A stretch of 64,000 nucleotides of DNA from Devosia nitrariae (GCF_030160115.1 NZ_BSNS01000012.1:162576-226575), one strand, 5' to 3'; numbered from the stretch's first letter, positions 1 to 8,439 are shown. Made by a program: numbers and translations. Notes: a model not told the origin generated them from the letters alone.

Positions 1-39
1 GGTCTGGGTCACGGGGCAGGTGCCTCGAAAGGTGCGAAG

Positions 40-175
40 CGGGCGGGATCACCCCCCTCCCGGCCTCCCCCACAAGGGGGGAGGTGCTGGTCCCGTGGCT
101 TTGACGGGATCGGGTCAAAAGCACAATGCGGCACCTCCCCCCTTGTGGGGGAGGCTGGAAGGGGGGTTCTACCGT
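40..175. repeat. Extragenic inverted repeat (REP/IR type)
   Basis: Two oppositely oriented arms contain CACCTCCCCCCTTGTGGGGG-like sequence: one reads CCTCCCCCACAAGGGGGGAGG near 75, the other its near complement near 137-160. Outer arms ACCCCCCTCC and GGAGGGGGGT-like ends flank them. The unit lies downstream of the oxygenase-like gene and can fold into a long hairpin. Similar mosaics occur at 1180-1345, 8460-8625 and 55355-55500. It may act as a transcript end or mRNA stabiliser (inference). Confidence 0.6.
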
Positions 176-199
176 GAGTGCTCAAGTTCAAAGCCGTCC

Positions 200-1060
200 T
201 CACGCCGCCTGCGGGATGACGCCGTAGTTCACGCCCTTCTGGCTCAGCCACCGGCGGTAGGCGATGGCTGACTTGTCGGCGCGGATCGGGGTTTCGGCGC
301 GCGGATCCAGCGGCAGCCTCTTCGGGTACTGGTTCTCGAGGATGGGCTTGTCCTGCCCGAAGATGGTCTGTTGGAAGCGGCGCATCGCCGTGATGGTGTT
401 CTCGTCGTCGATCATCGACTGCAGGAGATGGGCGCGGATCGTCTCTTCGGTCATCGGCTGGCAGAAGATACCGATCACATCGAGCCGGCTCTCGTCGGCC
501 GGGCACGACTTGTAGAGCACCGAGCAATAGGGGTGCGGCACGCGGTAGATATACTCGACATCCTGTCCCTCGTCGGCCGAAAGGGCCGCGCGCGGCTGAT
601 AGAAGCGACAGCGGGTGGCCAGGATCTCGTCGCGCTCATAGGAGATCTCGACATCGTATTCCTTGACTTCCGTGTGCGGCTCTTCGCCGAGGATCCCCGT
701 ATGGACATAGGGGAAGTGCCCCATGTCGAGGAAGTTCTCGACGGCGCGCGGGGCCGAGACGTTCACGCCCAGTGAGCCGCAGCTCATGTTCTTGCGGTCG
801 GGTTCGTAGAACTCCGGGATGGAAAACAGATCGTCGGGCGGACTGCCGAGGCTCGTCCAGGCAAAACCGTAGCGCTCGATGACCAGAAGAGCCGCGCCGG
901 TATCGCGCCGGCGCACCTCGACCTCGCCATTGGTCCCGCGCCGATAGTCGAGGCGCGTGTCGAGCAGCAGCGTCGAGCGGTAGGGACCGGGGCCGATCTC
1001 GGCGGCAGCCGAAAAGACGTGCCAGGCATCGAGAATGGCGGCGCTGGGCGCGATGGGCAT
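200..1060 (-). CDS. Rieske-domain-less ring-hydroxylating oxygenase alpha-subunit-like protein
   Basis: The 286-residue protein matches the catalytic (START-fold) half of VanA-type Rieske oxygenases. The mononuclear iron motif is intact: N-F-L-D-M-G-H-F-P-Y-V-H, i.e. D-x2-H-x4-H, near residues 109-120, with a plausible third acidic ligand in the MIDDENTI segment. The family's N-terminal Rieske domain, with CxH and CxxH cluster ligands, is absent. Only its edges remain: W-H-V-F at the start and the Y-G-F-A-W-T-S-L-G strand that normally follows the cluster loops. The ATG at 1060 has a GAGG Shine-Dalgarno 7 bases upstream. It follows the kduID/TRAP operon on the same strand after a 297-base gap holding a palindrome. 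Substrate and electron donor are unknown; a non-oxygenase role is possible. Confidence 0.75.
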   Translation of the reverse strand: MPIAPSAAILDAWHVFSAAAEIGPGPYRSTLLLDTRLDYRRGTNGEVEVRRRDTGAALLVIERYGFAWTSLGSPPDDLFSIPEFYEPDRKNMSCGSLGVNVSAPRAVENFLDMGHFPYVHTGILGEEPHTEVKEYDVEISYERDEILATRCRFYQPRAALSADEGQDVEYIYRVPHPYCSVLYKSCPADESRLDVIGIFCQPMTEETIRAHLLQSMIDDENTITAMRRFQQTIFGQDKPILENQYPKRLPLDPRAETPIRADKSAIAYRRWLSQKGVNYGVIPQAA

Positions 1061-1114
1061 GAGAGAGCCTCAGGCGAATAGGTGATTCCGAGGCCGGCGC
1101 GATGACCGGCCAAA

Positions 1115-1134
1115 CATGCAGTTATTCATGCATG
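1115..1134. promoter_or_regulatory. Candidate operator upstream of the oxygenase-like gene
   Basis: Perfect inverted repeat CATGCA-N8-TGCATG in an otherwise GC-rich spacer, 55-75 bases upstream of the start at 1060. Position and symmetry suit a dimeric repressor site. No matching second copy was noticed. Confidence 0.35.
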
Positions 1135-1179
1135 GGGGTGCGGGTCAACGGTGAGGGTGTGTCGCCCAGACGCTGGAAG

Positions 1180-1345
1180 GCCCCTCACCCGCCGGCTCCG
1201 CCGTCGACCTCTCCCCAGAGGGGCGAGGTGAACTCGAGTTGTGCTCGTGCTAGGATCACGCGCACCCACAGGGTCCCCTCGCCCCTCTGAGGAGAGGGAC
1301 AGGGTGAGGGGAGTGGGGGTAGCGGGGGGTGAGGGGCCTTCTGCC
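1180..1345. repeat. Extragenic inverted repeat (REP/IR type)
   Basis: CCCCTCACCC near 1183 and GGGTGAGGGG near 1327 form the outer arms. Inner arms are CTCTCCCCAGAGGGGCGAGG and CCCCTCGCCCCTCTGAGGAG. The core CCGGCTCCGCCGTCGACCTC is nearly the same as in the 55355-55500 element, so the two belong to one family. It sits between the oxygenase-like gene and kduD. Confidence 0.65.
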
Positions 1346-1357
1346 TCGGCCTTTCAC

Positions 1358-2122
1358 CTACCGCGCCAGCCACCCGCCATCGACCGGCACCACCGCGCCA
1401 TGCATATAGTCGGAAGCAGGCGCAAGGAGGAACGAGACGGCATCACCGATATCGGAGGGTTCACCCCAGCGTCCGGCGGGAATGCGGGCAAGGATCGCGG
1501 CGGAGCGGTCCGGATCAGCGCGCAGCGCCTGGGTATTGTTGGTCTCGATGTAGCCGGGCGCGACGGCGTTGACGTTGATGCCCCTCGCCGCCCATTCGCA
1601 GGCGAGAAGCCGGGTGACGCCGAGGACGCCGCTCTTCGACGCAGTATAGGAAGCGACACGGATGCCGCCCTGGAAGCTCAGCATCGAGGCGATGTTGACG
1701 ATCTTGCCGCGCCGGCCGGCGGCGAGGGTGCGGCGGGCGAAAGCCTGGCAGAGGAAGAACAGGGACTTGAGGTTGACGTCCATGACGCTGTCCCAGTCCT
1801 CCTCGGAAAAGTCGAGCGCGTCGACACGGCGGATGATGCCGGCGTTGTTGACGAGCCCGTCGATGGGACCATGCGCCTCCCAGGCGGCGTCGAACATCGC
1901 CTGGGCATCGGCCGCAACCGAAAGATCGGCCTCGAGCGCAGTGAAGCGCCCGCCGAGACCGGCAACGAGACTCGCGGTCTCGCCCATCGCGGAGCGGCCG
2001 GCGCCGAGCACGTGCCCGCCGGCACGCGCGAGGGAAAGGGCGATGCCCTGCCCGATACCCGTATTGGCGCCGGTGACGAGGACGGCTTTCCCTTCGAGGC
2101 TGAATGCGGAAAGATCTGCCAT
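1358..2122 (-). CDS. kduD: 2-deoxy-D-gluconate 3-dehydrogenase (KduD-type SDR)
   Basis: A classical short-chain dehydrogenase of 254 residues. It shows the TGANTGIGQG nucleotide loop, N-N-A-G, a catalytic Ser in I-A-S-M, Y-T-A-S-K (Tyr/Lys) and the C-terminal P-V-D-G-G-W typical of KduD. In the pectin/unsaturated uronate route it reduces 2,5-diketo-3-deoxygluconate, the KduI product, to 2-keto-3-deoxygluconate in the cytoplasm. The reading frame stays open upstream to 2392, but the start is placed at 2122, where ATG overlaps the kduI stop codon by one base (TAATG), implying translational coupling. It is the last tightly coupled gene of the TRAP-gntR-kduI-kduD operon. Confidence 0.92.
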   Translation of the reverse strand: MADLSAFSLEGKAVLVTGANTGIGQGIALSLARAGGHVLGAGRSAMGETASLVAGLGGRFTALEADLSVAADAQAMFDAAWEAHGPIDGLVNNAGIIRRVDALDFSEEDWDSVMDVNLKSLFFLCQAFARRTLAAGRRGKIVNIASMLSFQGGIRVASYTASKSGVLGVTRLLACEWAARGINVNAVAPGYIETNNTQALRADPDRSAAILARIPAGRWGEPSDIGDAVSFLLAPASDYMHGAVVPVDGGWLAR

Positions 2123-2964
2123 TAGAGAAGCGCGCTCATCTCGACCTTCTCGACATCGGTGTAGTCGACATTGTCGCCGGCCATGGCCCAGATGAACGTG
2201 TAGCCCGCGGTGCCGGCACCTGCGTGGATCGACCAGGGCGGCGAGATCACCGCCTGCTCGTTGCGCATGACGATGTGGCGCGTCTCGTCGGGTTCGCCCA
2301 TCAGGTGGATGACGAAGGCATCGGCCGGCAGGTCGAAATAGAGATAAGCTTCCATGCGCCGGTCGTGGACATGGGCGGGCATGGTGTTCCACACCGAGCC
2401 CGGCGCAAAGGTCGTCATGCCGACGACGAGCTGGCAGGTCTTTGCCCCTTCCGCGTGGATGAACTGGAAGATCGAACGCTCGTTGCAGGTTTCGCGCGCA
2501 CCGAGGTCGAGACGCTTCGCTTCCCCGATGCGGATGAGGCGGGTTTCGTGCGTAGCGTGCGCCGGGGCGCTCAACAGATAGAACTTGGCCGGATTGGCGG
2601 CATCGGCCGAAGCGAACGATATCGCGCGCGTGCCCATGCCGACATAGGCCATGTCGCGTGCGGCCATGTCGAACGCCGACCCGTCGGCGTTAATGGTGCC
2701 GGCCCCGCCGATATTGACGGCGATGAGCTCGCGCCGATCGAGGAAGTTGGCGGTGCCCGTCGGCTTGATCGCCTCCAGCGCCAAGGGGCCGGCGACCGGA
2801 ACGGCGCTGCCGACCGCCATGCGGTCGTAATGGGTATAGGTCCAGTTGACGCGGTCGGACGCAAACAGGTCGTCGACGAGGAAATTCTCGCGCAGTTCGC
2901 CCGTGGTCATCATGGCGGCGCTCGCCGGATCGACGGCAAAGCGGATGTCGTAATCGGTGGTCAT
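2122..2964 (-). CDS. kduI: 5-dehydro-4-deoxy-D-glucuronate isomerase (KduI)
   Basis: A 280-residue cupin isomerase of normal KduI length. It converts 4-deoxy-L-threo-5-hexosulose uronate, from unsaturated oligogalacturonides, to 2,5-diketo-3-deoxygluconate. Visible family features are N-F-L-D-R-R-E-L near residues 73-80, the metal-binding run P-A-H-V-H-D-R-R-M-E-A-Y-L-Y-F near 195-210, and S-P-P-W-S-I-H-A-G-A-G near 241-251. It lies between the GntR regulator (17-base gap) and kduD (one-base overlap). No pectate or alginate lyase is nearby, so unsaturated substrates are presumably imported or made elsewhere. Confidence 0.95.
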   Translation of the reverse strand: MTTDYDIRFAVDPASAAMMTTGELRENFLVDDLFASDRVNWTYTHYDRMAVGSAVPVAGPLALEAIKPTGTANFLDRRELIAVNIGGAGTINADGSAFDMAARDMAYVGMGTRAISFASADAANPAKFYLLSAPAHATHETRLIRIGEAKRLDLGARETCNERSIFQFIHAEGAKTCQLVVGMTTFAPGSVWNTMPAHVHDRRMEAYLYFDLPADAFVIHLMGEPDETRHIVMRNEQAVISPPWSIHAGAGTAGYTFIWAMAGDNVDYTDVEKVEMSALL

Positions 2965-2980
2965 AACGCAGTCCTGACTG

Positions 2981-3736
2981 TCACGTGTTGCGGGAGGTGG
3001 CGCGCAGGTCTTTGAGGCGCTGCCGGTAGCGATCCTGACTGCGCGTCAGGTGCTCGCGCATGGCCCTCCGGGCCGCGTCCGCATCCTGCCGGGAGATGGC
3101 CGAGACGATCTGCCAGTGCTCGGCCTGCAGGCCGGCCTGATAGTCGTAGGTCAATGCGCTTTCTGTACCCCAGGGCGAGGCGATGTCGCAGGGGATGGTA
3201 CGGCTGCCCAGCGCGTCGAGCACCTGGACGTAGAAGGGATTGTTGGTCGCCACCGCAATGGCCCGGTGAATGGCGAAATCCGTCTTGCCGGTGGGCACCC
3301 CGACGTCGAGGAGCCGGTCAAACTCGCCATAGGCTTCATGGATGGCGGCATCCTGGGAACTCGTGCGGCGCATCGCTGCGAGGCCGGCGCTCTCGATCTC
3401 GATGCCCATACGCACCTCGAGAACGTTGATGGCGTCCGAGATGCGATTGCCGGTTTCCGCGCCGATGGAGCGAATGGCCGCGTTGGGATTGGCGATGACG
3501 AAAACGCCCGCGCCCTGTCGGGCTTCGACGATCCCGTCGGCGGCAAGCGTGGCGATCGCCTCGCGGATAACCGTGCGGCTGACCTTGTAGTGCGCGGTCA
3601 ACTGGCTTTCCGTCGGCAGCTTGTCGCCACGGGCAAACTCGCCAGCAGCGAACTGCTTGCGCAGTTGGCTGACGACCAGAGCTGCGAGCTTGGGCTTGCG
3701 GACCGCTATGCGGTCGATTTCGGCTTCGACGGTCAT
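2981..3736 (-). CDS. GntR-family (FCD/FadR subfamily) regulator of the uronate operon
   Basis: A 251-residue regulator. The N-terminal winged helix-turn-helix (about residues 14-85) contains the GntR signature F-A-R-G-D-K-L-P-T-E-S-Q-L and S-R-T-V-I-R-E-A-I. An FCD effector domain follows (about 95-235), with D, H and H residues placed to bind metal and an acidic ligand, as in E. coli UxuR/ExuR. The start at 3736 overlaps the dctM stop by four bases (ATGA), which excludes the much longer upstream reading frame. It probably represses the TRAP-kdu operon and responds to a uronate intermediate. A CATACAA-N11-TTGTATG repeat upstream of dctP is the candidate operator. Confidence 0.88.
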   Translation of the reverse strand: MTVEAEIDRIAVRKPKLAALVVSQLRKQFAAGEFARGDKLPTESQLTAHYKVSRTVIREAIATLAADGIVEARQGAGVFVIANPNAAIRSIGAETGNRISDAINVLEVRMGIEIESAGLAAMRRTSSQDAAIHEAYGEFDRLLDVGVPTGKTDFAIHRAIAVATNNPFYVQVLDALGSRTIPCDIASPWGTESALTYDYQAGLQAEHWQIVSAISRQDADAARRAMREHLTRSQDRYRQRLKDLRATSRNT

Positions 3737-5028
3737 CGCGGCACCCGTGTGAAAACCGACGGCAGCCAGAGCGAAAGCGCCGGGATATAGGTGACGAGGA
3801 TGAGGACGATGATGCCGGCAAGGTAGAAGGGCCAGATCGAGCGCATGGCGCGCCAGATGGAGATGCGCCCGACCGCGGCGGCGACGAACTGCACCGGCCC
3901 GAGCGGCGGCGTGTTGAGGCCGATGCCGAGATTGAGGATCAGGATCACCCCGAAATGGATGGGATTGACGCCGAAGGCAACGACGACGGGAAGGAAGATG
4001 GGCGTCGTGATGATGATGAGCGGCGCCATGTCCATGAACGTGCCCAGAAACAGCAGCAGCACATTGATCAGCATGAGGACGACGAGCGGATTGTCCGAGA
4101 TCGTCTGCATGGCCGCGATCATATGCGCGGGCACCCTGAGAAAGGCCATGAGCCAGCCGAACGAGGCGGCCGTGCCGATGATGATGAGTACCATGGCCGT
4201 GGTCCGCACCGCCCCGAGCGTGGCGTCGACGAAGGCGCGCCAGCCGAGGGTGCGATAGACGAGCAGCGTCACGAGCAGCGCGTAGAGGACGGCGATGCAC
4301 GAGCTTTCGGTGGCGGTAAAGACGCCCGAACGCACGCCCCCGAAGATGATGGCGATGAGCAGAAGGCCTGGCACGGCGACAATGAAGTACCAGCCTGTTC
4401 TTCGGAAGCCCGGAAAAGGCTCGGTGGGATAGCCACGCCTGCGGGCGACGAAATATGCGGTGATCATCAACGCGAGGGCGAGCAGGAGCCCGGGTATGAT
4501 GCCGGCGGTGAAGAGATCGGCGATGGAGATGCGACCGCCCCCGGAGATCGAATAGATGATCATGTTGTGGCTGGGCGGCAGCAGAAGTGCGATGAGCGCT
4601 GCCATCGAAGTGACGTTGACCGCGTAGGCGGGGTCGTAGCCGCGCTGTTGCATCTGCGGGATCATGATGCCGCCGACGGCCGCCGCTTCGGCGACCGCCG
4701 ATCCCGAGATGCCGCCGAAAAGGGTCGAGGCGGCGATATTGACCTGCCCGAGTCCGCCGCGCACGTGACCGATGAGCGAGCCGGCGAAGGCCACGATGCG
4801 CGAGGCGATGCCGCCGCGCACCATCAGGTCTCCGGCATAGATGAAGAACGGGATCGCCATCAAGGTGAAGACCGAGACGCCCGCGTTCAGGCGCTGGAAG
4901 ACGACGAGCGGCGGAATACCCAGATAAAGGACGGTGGCAAAGCTCGAGATGCCGAGGCAGAAGGCGATCGGCGTACCGATCAGCATGAGGACGATGAAGG
5001 TGCCGAAGAGGACAACGAGTTCCATCAC
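3733..5028 (-). CDS. dctM: TRAP transporter large permease (DctM/SiaM family)
   Basis: A 431-residue, very hydrophobic protein with about 12 predicted membrane segments, normal for DctM. Family hallmarks are I-P-F-F-I-Y-A-G near residues 60-67, the G-G-I-S-G-S-A-V-A-E loop near 105-114, P-P-S-H-N near 151-155, and the C-terminal G-I-G-L-N-T-P-P-L-G run near 370-380. It uses a sodium or proton gradient to import an acid captured by DctP. It overlaps dctQ by four bases at its start and gntR by four bases at its end. The kduID neighbours suggest a uronate or deoxy-ketouronate substrate. Confidence 0.94.
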   Translation of the reverse strand: MMELVVLFGTFIVLMLIGTPIAFCLGISSFATVLYLGIPPLVVFQRLNAGVSVFTLMAIPFFIYAGDLMVRGGIASRIVAFAGSLIGHVRGGLGQVNIAASTLFGGISGSAVAEAAAVGGIMIPQMQQRGYDPAYAVNVTSMAALIALLLPPSHNMIIYSISGGGRISIADLFTAGIIPGLLLALALMITAYFVARRRGYPTEPFPGFRRTGWYFIVAVPGLLLIAIIFGGVRSGVFTATESSCIAVLYALLVTLLVYRTLGWRAFVDATLGAVRTTAMVLIIIGTAASFGWLMAFLRVPAHMIAAMQTISDNPLVVLMLINVLLLFLGTFMDMAPLIIITTPIFLPVVVAFGVNPIHFGVILILNLGIGLNTPPLGPVQFVAAAVGRISIWRAMRSIWPFYLAGIIVLILVTYIPALSLWLPSVFTRVPR

Positions 5029-5573
5029 TGCGCCTCACTGACATGGGCGACATCGGCCTCGCTGTCGACGTCGACGCCGGCAAGGCGCAGCACTATCCGC
5101 TCGAGGGTGAAGATGCAGATGAGGAGCCCTCCGGTCGTGACCGGCATGTAGTTGAAGCCGCCTGGCAGCCCGAGGACGGGAATGATCGCTGACCACGTCT
5201 GGATGATGAGCTGGAGTCCGTAACCGACCATGCCCACCCCGAAGGCAAAGACCGCGAGGTCGGCCAGTCCCCGAAGCCAGACCTTGGCGCTCGGCGGCAG
5301 GACATAGAGCAGCACGTCGAACCCCATGTGGAAACGCTCGCGCACGCCGACGGCAGCGCCGAGGAAGATGAACCAGCTCATAACCTGGATGGAGGTTGCC
5401 TCTGTCCAACTCGGCGAATTGTTGAGCACGTAACGCGAAAAGACCTGCCAGGCGACGACCGCGGTCATGGTGACGAGGCCGAGGCCGGCGAGATAGAGGG
5501 CGACGCGGCTGGTCACCGAGAGCGCACGGGAAACCGCGGCGAGCGGCCGGTCGATGCTGCGGGATGTCGACAT
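5025..5573 (-). CDS. dctQ: TRAP transporter small permease (DctQ family)
   Basis: A 182-residue protein with four predicted membrane helices. It has the DctQ pattern W-Q-V-F-S-R-Y-V-L-N-N-S-P-S-W-T-E near residues 44-60, then G-V-R-E-R-F-H-M-G-F-D. It pairs with DctM in the inner membrane. ATG at 5573; its stop overlaps the dctM start (ATGA). The 126-base gap to dctP holds a Rhizobiales-type repeat and a hairpin, consistent with dctP being expressed more strongly than the membrane genes. Confidence 0.9.
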   Translation of the reverse strand: MSTSRSIDRPLAAVSRALSVTSRVALYLAGLGLVTMTAVVAWQVFSRYVLNNSPSWTEATSIQVMSWFIFLGAAVGVRERFHMGFDVLLYVLPPSAKVWLRGLADLAVFAFGVGMVGYGLQLIIQTWSAIIPVLGLPGGFNYMPVTTGGLLICIFTLERIVLRLAGVDVDSEADVAHVSEAQ

Positions 5574-5595
5574 GGGTTTGCTGCCCCGGCTAGCG

Positions 5596-5640
5596 CGTTT
5601 TCAGCAAGTGGACACCACTTTCGCGGTTTGAAAACGCGAG
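5596..5640. repeat. AGTGGACACCACTTT-type extragenic repeat with hairpin
   Basis: GCGTTTTC (5594-5601) and GAAAACGC (5630-5637) form a stem around TTTCAGCAAGTGGACACCACTTT. The core recurs in inverted orientation upstream of flgD at 58506-58532, so this is a dispersed repeat. Its position between dctP and dctQ suggests partial termination or 3'-end protection of dctP mRNA (inference). Confidence 0.5.
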
Positions 5641-5699
5641 AATTCAATGGATCCAGAGCCGGCCCCGGGGCGGATCACTCCACCCCGGGACCCGGCGGA

Positions 5700-6677
5700 T
5701 TATTCGACCGCCTGGATGCGCGCCACGAGATCCTTGAGCTCGGGCGTATCGGCATACTTCTCGTAGATCGGCTCCATGGCGGCGATGAACGGCGCCTTGT
5801 CGACCTCGGTGATCTCGCTGCCGGCGGCGATCACCGCCTCGCGGGACTTCTCTTCCTGCGCATCCCAGAGCTCGCGCTGGTAAGGTACGCTGTCCTTGGC
5901 CGCTTGGCGGATGATCTCCTGGTCCTCGGGCGAGATCGTGTCCCAGGTTGTCTTCGACATGACGAGGACTTCCGGCACGATGAGGTGCTGGTCGAGCGAG
6001 TAGTACTTGGCGACTTCGGCGTGACCTGAGGTCTCATAGCTCGGCCAGTTGTTCTCGGCTCCGTCGATGACGCCGGTCTCGATGGCCGAATACACCTCGC
6101 CATAGGGCATGGGCGTCGCATCGGCGCCGAGCGCTTCGACCATGTCGACGAAGACGTCCGACTGCATGACGCGGAACTTCAGTCCCGAAAGATCATCGAT
6201 GGACGCGATCGGCTTTTCGCTGTTGTAGAACGAGCGTGCGCCCCCGTCGTAGAAGGCCAGGCCGATGAGCCCATGTGGCTCGAAAGCGGCAAGGATCTCG
6301 TCGCCGATCTCCCCGTCCATGACCTTGCGCATGTGCTCGACCGAGCGGAAGATGTAGGGAAGCGAGGGGATTTTGGTTTCAGGAACCAGGCCATTGAATG
6401 GCCCAAGCGACACGCGGTTGAGATCGATGACCCCAAACCGCGTCTGCTCGATGGTGTCGGCTTCTTCGCCGAGCTGGGCCGAGTGGAAAACCTCAACCGA
6501 GTAGCGCCCGTCGGTCCGCTCGGCAACGAGCTCACCGAAGCGCTTCACCGCCTCGACGGTCGGATAGCCGTCCGGATGCGTATCGGACGAGCGCAGAACG
6601 GTCTGGGCGCTGGCCGCCCCGATCGAAAGCGCCGTGGCGACGAGTGCGCCCATCGCCAGTTTCGGCAAATGCAACAT
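5700..6677 (-). CDS. dctP: TRAP transporter substrate-binding protein (DctP family)
   Basis: A 325-residue periplasmic binding protein. A signal peptide covers about residues 1-24 (M-L-H-L-P-K-L then a hydrophobic stretch ending A-S-A-Q). The mature protein begins with [14 protein letters not shown], as in uronate-binding DctP proteins. L-K-F-R-V-M-Q-S-D near 155-163 carries the conserved Arg that binds the substrate carboxylate, and E-N-N-W-P-S-Y is also present. The start at 6677 is chosen over an upstream extension to 6908 because GGGAGG lies 8 bases before it and a signal peptide follows directly. It is the first gene of the dctPQM-gntR-kduI-kduD operon. Confidence 0.93.
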   Translation of the reverse strand: MLHLPKLAMGALVATALSIGAASAQTVLRSSDTHPDGYPTVEAVKRFGELVAERTDGRYSVEVFHSAQLGEEADTIEQTRFGVIDLNRVSLGPFNGLVPETKIPSLPYIFRSVEHMRKVMDGEIGDEILAAFEPHGLIGLAFYDGGARSFYNSEKPIASIDDLSGLKFRVMQSDVFVDMVEALGADATPMPYGEVYSAIETGVIDGAENNWPSYETSGHAEVAKYYSLDQHLIVPEVLVMSKTTWDTISPEDQEIIRQAAKDSVPYQRELWDAQEEKSREAVIAAGSEITEVDKAPFIAAMEPIYEKYADTPELKDLVARIQAVE

Positions 6678-6832
6678 GAATGAATCCTCCCTTTTTGAGC
6701 GCCACCGCGAGCGGACTTTCTCCCGGCCGGTCGGTGTGGCGCAAGGCATCCGCCGCTGGCGGCGGATGCGCGGGCGAACGTCAAAGGTTGCGCCCGGAGG
6801 AATCTGGTATGGAAGATCGCCCGGCAAGTCAA

Positions 6833-6857
6833 CATACAAACGCCGGCAAGTTGTATG
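6833..6857. promoter_or_regulatory. Candidate GntR operator upstream of dctP
   Basis: Perfect inverted repeat CATACAA-N11-TTGTATG, 156-180 bases upstream of the dctP start. TTGTAT/ATACAA half-sites are typical of FCD-type GntR regulators such as UxuR/ExuR, and such a regulator is encoded within this operon. The site also lies just upstream of the divergent stress promoter at 6889. Confidence 0.45.
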
Positions 6858-6888
6858 ATGAATTGCGCGGGGTTCTAACAACGGGTTT

Positions 6889-6913
6889 GGAACCACGCTT
6901 CCCGCCATCCGTT
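6889..6913 (+). promoter_or_regulatory. Putative EcfG-type general stress promoter
   Basis: GGAAC at 6889-6893 and CGTT at 6910-6913 are separated by 16 bases, matching the alphaproteobacterial general-stress sigma consensus GGAAC-N16/17-CGTT. The start codon of the SPW gene lies 31 bases downstream. Confidence 0.55.
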
Positions 6914-6944
6914 CGCCAAGTGTCCGTCCGGAAGGCAGAGCATT

Positions 6945-7316
6945 ATGCGGTTCATGTCAACTTTCCTCCATGGCATCGGCGACTACGTCGGCGGGATAGT
7001 GCTCATTCTCGCGCCTTACCTGTTCGGCTTTGCGACGGGCGGCATCGCACAATGGCTGCCTATGATCCTTGGGGCAGCGGTTATCGTCTATAGCCTCTTT
7101 ACCGACTTTGAGCTTGGCGTCGTCAGAGTCATTCCGATGCGCCTGCACCTCATTTTCGATGGCATCGGCGGCCTTTTTCTCGCCGCCTCGCCATGGCTGT
7201 TCGGGTTCTCGACTGAGGTCTTCCTGCCCCACCTGATTTTCGGCATCCTCGAGATTGGGGCCAGCCTTACAACCCAGACCCAACCGAGGACCCGGTCGGC
7301 AGACCAAAGCGGCTGA
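6945..7316 (+). CDS. SPW-repeat small membrane protein
   Basis: A 123-residue protein with four hydrophobic helices in two tandem halves. The second half has the diagnostic S-P-W-L-F-G-F motif near residues 84-90; the first has the degenerate A-P-Y-L-F-G-F near 23-29, as in SPW-repeat membrane proteins. Function is not established for the family. ATG at 6945 follows a candidate EcfG promoter, so induction by general stress is likely. It is transcribed divergently from dctP and convergently with nrdB. A short hydrophilic tail rich in T, Q and R ends the protein. Confidence 0.75.
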   Translation: MRFMSTFLHGIGDYVGGIVLILAPYLFGFATGGIAQWLPMILGAAVIVYSLFTDFELGVVRVIPMRLHLIFDGIGGLFLAASPWLFGFSTEVFLPHLIFGILEIGASLTTQTQPRTRSADQSG

Positions 7317-7338
7317 GCACACGAAACCCCGGCCGCCC

Positions 7339-8439
7339 TTAGTCCCAGCTCAGCGATCCGCCGGACTGGTACTCGATCACCCGGCTCTCGAAGAAGTTCT
7401 TCTCTTTTTTGAGGTCCATCATCTCGCTCATCCAGGGGAACGGGTTTTCGGTCGGCGCAAACACCGGCTCCAGGCCGAGTTGCGCACAGCGGCGGTTGGC
7501 GATGAAGTGCATGTACTCCTCGCAAAGCGCCGCGTTGAGGCCTAGAAAGCCGTTGGGCACGGTGTCACGACCGTAGGCGGCCTCGAGCTCGGCGGCCGCA
7601 CGCAGCATGGCGCGGATCTCGTCCTGGAACTCGGACGTCCACAGGCGCGGGTTCTCGTGCTTGATCTGGTTGATGACGTCGATGCCGAAATTGAGGTGCA
7701 GGCTCTCGTCGCGCAGGATGTATTGGTACTGCTCGGCGATGCCGACCATCTTGTTGCGCCGCCCGAGCGAGAGGATTTGGGCAAAACCGGTATAGAACCA
7801 CATGCCCTCGAAAACGACGTAGAAGGCAACGAGGTCGCGCAGGAACGCCCGGTCCTTTTCCACCGTGCCGGTCGAGAAGGACGGATCGTCGAGGCTCTGT
7901 GTGTGGCGGAGCGCCCAGGCGGCCTTGTCGGTGATCGACGGCACCTCCCGATACATGTTGAAGAGCTCGCCCTCGTCGAGCCCGAGGCTCTCGACGATGT
8001 ACTGGAAGGTATGGGTGTGCACGGCCTCCTCGAACGCCTGCCGCAACAGGTATTGCCGGCATTCCGGGTTGGTGAGGTGCCGGTAGATGGCAAGGACGAT
8101 GTTGTTGGCAACCAGCGATTCGGACGCGGCAAAGAAGCCGAGATTGCGCTTGATCATGCGGCGCTCGTCCTCAGTCAGCCCGTCCTTTGATTTCCACAGC
8201 GCGATATCGGCCTGCATCGACACTTCCGTCGGCATCCAGTGGTTGTTGCAGCCGGCAAGGTATTTCTCCCAGGCCCATCTGTATTTAAGCGGCAGCAGCT
8301 GGTTGACGTCGGCACGGGCGTTGATCATCGCCTTGTCCGAGACCGAAACGCGAGCCCCGCCGCGCTCGATGGCGCCGAGCCCGGTAGCGTCAGCGGGGTT
8401 CGGGTGGTTGGTTGTTTCGTCCCAAGCTAGGGTCGACAT
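7339..8439 (-). CDS. nrdB: Ribonucleotide reductase class I beta subunit, tyrosine-less (class Ic-like)
   Basis: A 366-residue R2 protein that makes the radical for ribonucleotide reduction by NrdA. Metal ligands by family pattern are Glu107 (A-S-E-S-L-V), Glu138 and His141 (E-E-A-V-H), then E-G-M-W-F-Y and R-D-E-S-L-H-L-N-F. In H-T-H-T-F the residue four after His141 is Phe145, where class Ia proteins carry the radical Tyr. The first ligand is Glu rather than Asp. Both features mark the Chlamydia-type class Ic Mn/Fe enzymes. ATG at 8439 (M-S-T-L-A-W) has AAAGGAAA upstream; the open frame to 8643 is ignored. The C-terminus S-L-S-W-D should dock to NrdA. It is separated from nrdA by a palindromic repeat. 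Confidence 0.95.
   Translation of the reverse strand: MSTLAWDETTNHPNPADATGLGAIERGGARVSVSDKAMINARADVNQLLPLKYRWAWEKYLAGCNNHWMPTEVSMQADIALWKSKDGLTEDERRMIKRNLGFFAASESLVANNIVLAIYRHLTNPECRQYLLRQAFEEAVHTHTFQYIVESLGLDEGELFNMYREVPSITDKAAWALRHTQSLDDPSFSTGTVEKDRAFLRDLVAFYVVFEGMWFYTGFAQILSLGRRNKMVGIAEQYQYILRDESLHLNFGIDVINQIKHENPRLWTSEFQDEIRAMLRAAAELEAAYGRDTVPNGFLGLNAALCEEYMHFIANRRCAQLGLEPVFAPTENPFPWMSEMMDLKKEKNFFESRVIEYQSGGSLSWD

Noticed and set aside
2981..5083. 700-codon minus-strand frame covering gntR and running through dctM
   Set aside because: Only the last 251 codons are the real GntR protein; the rest is an Arg/His-rich shadow of dctM in another frame.
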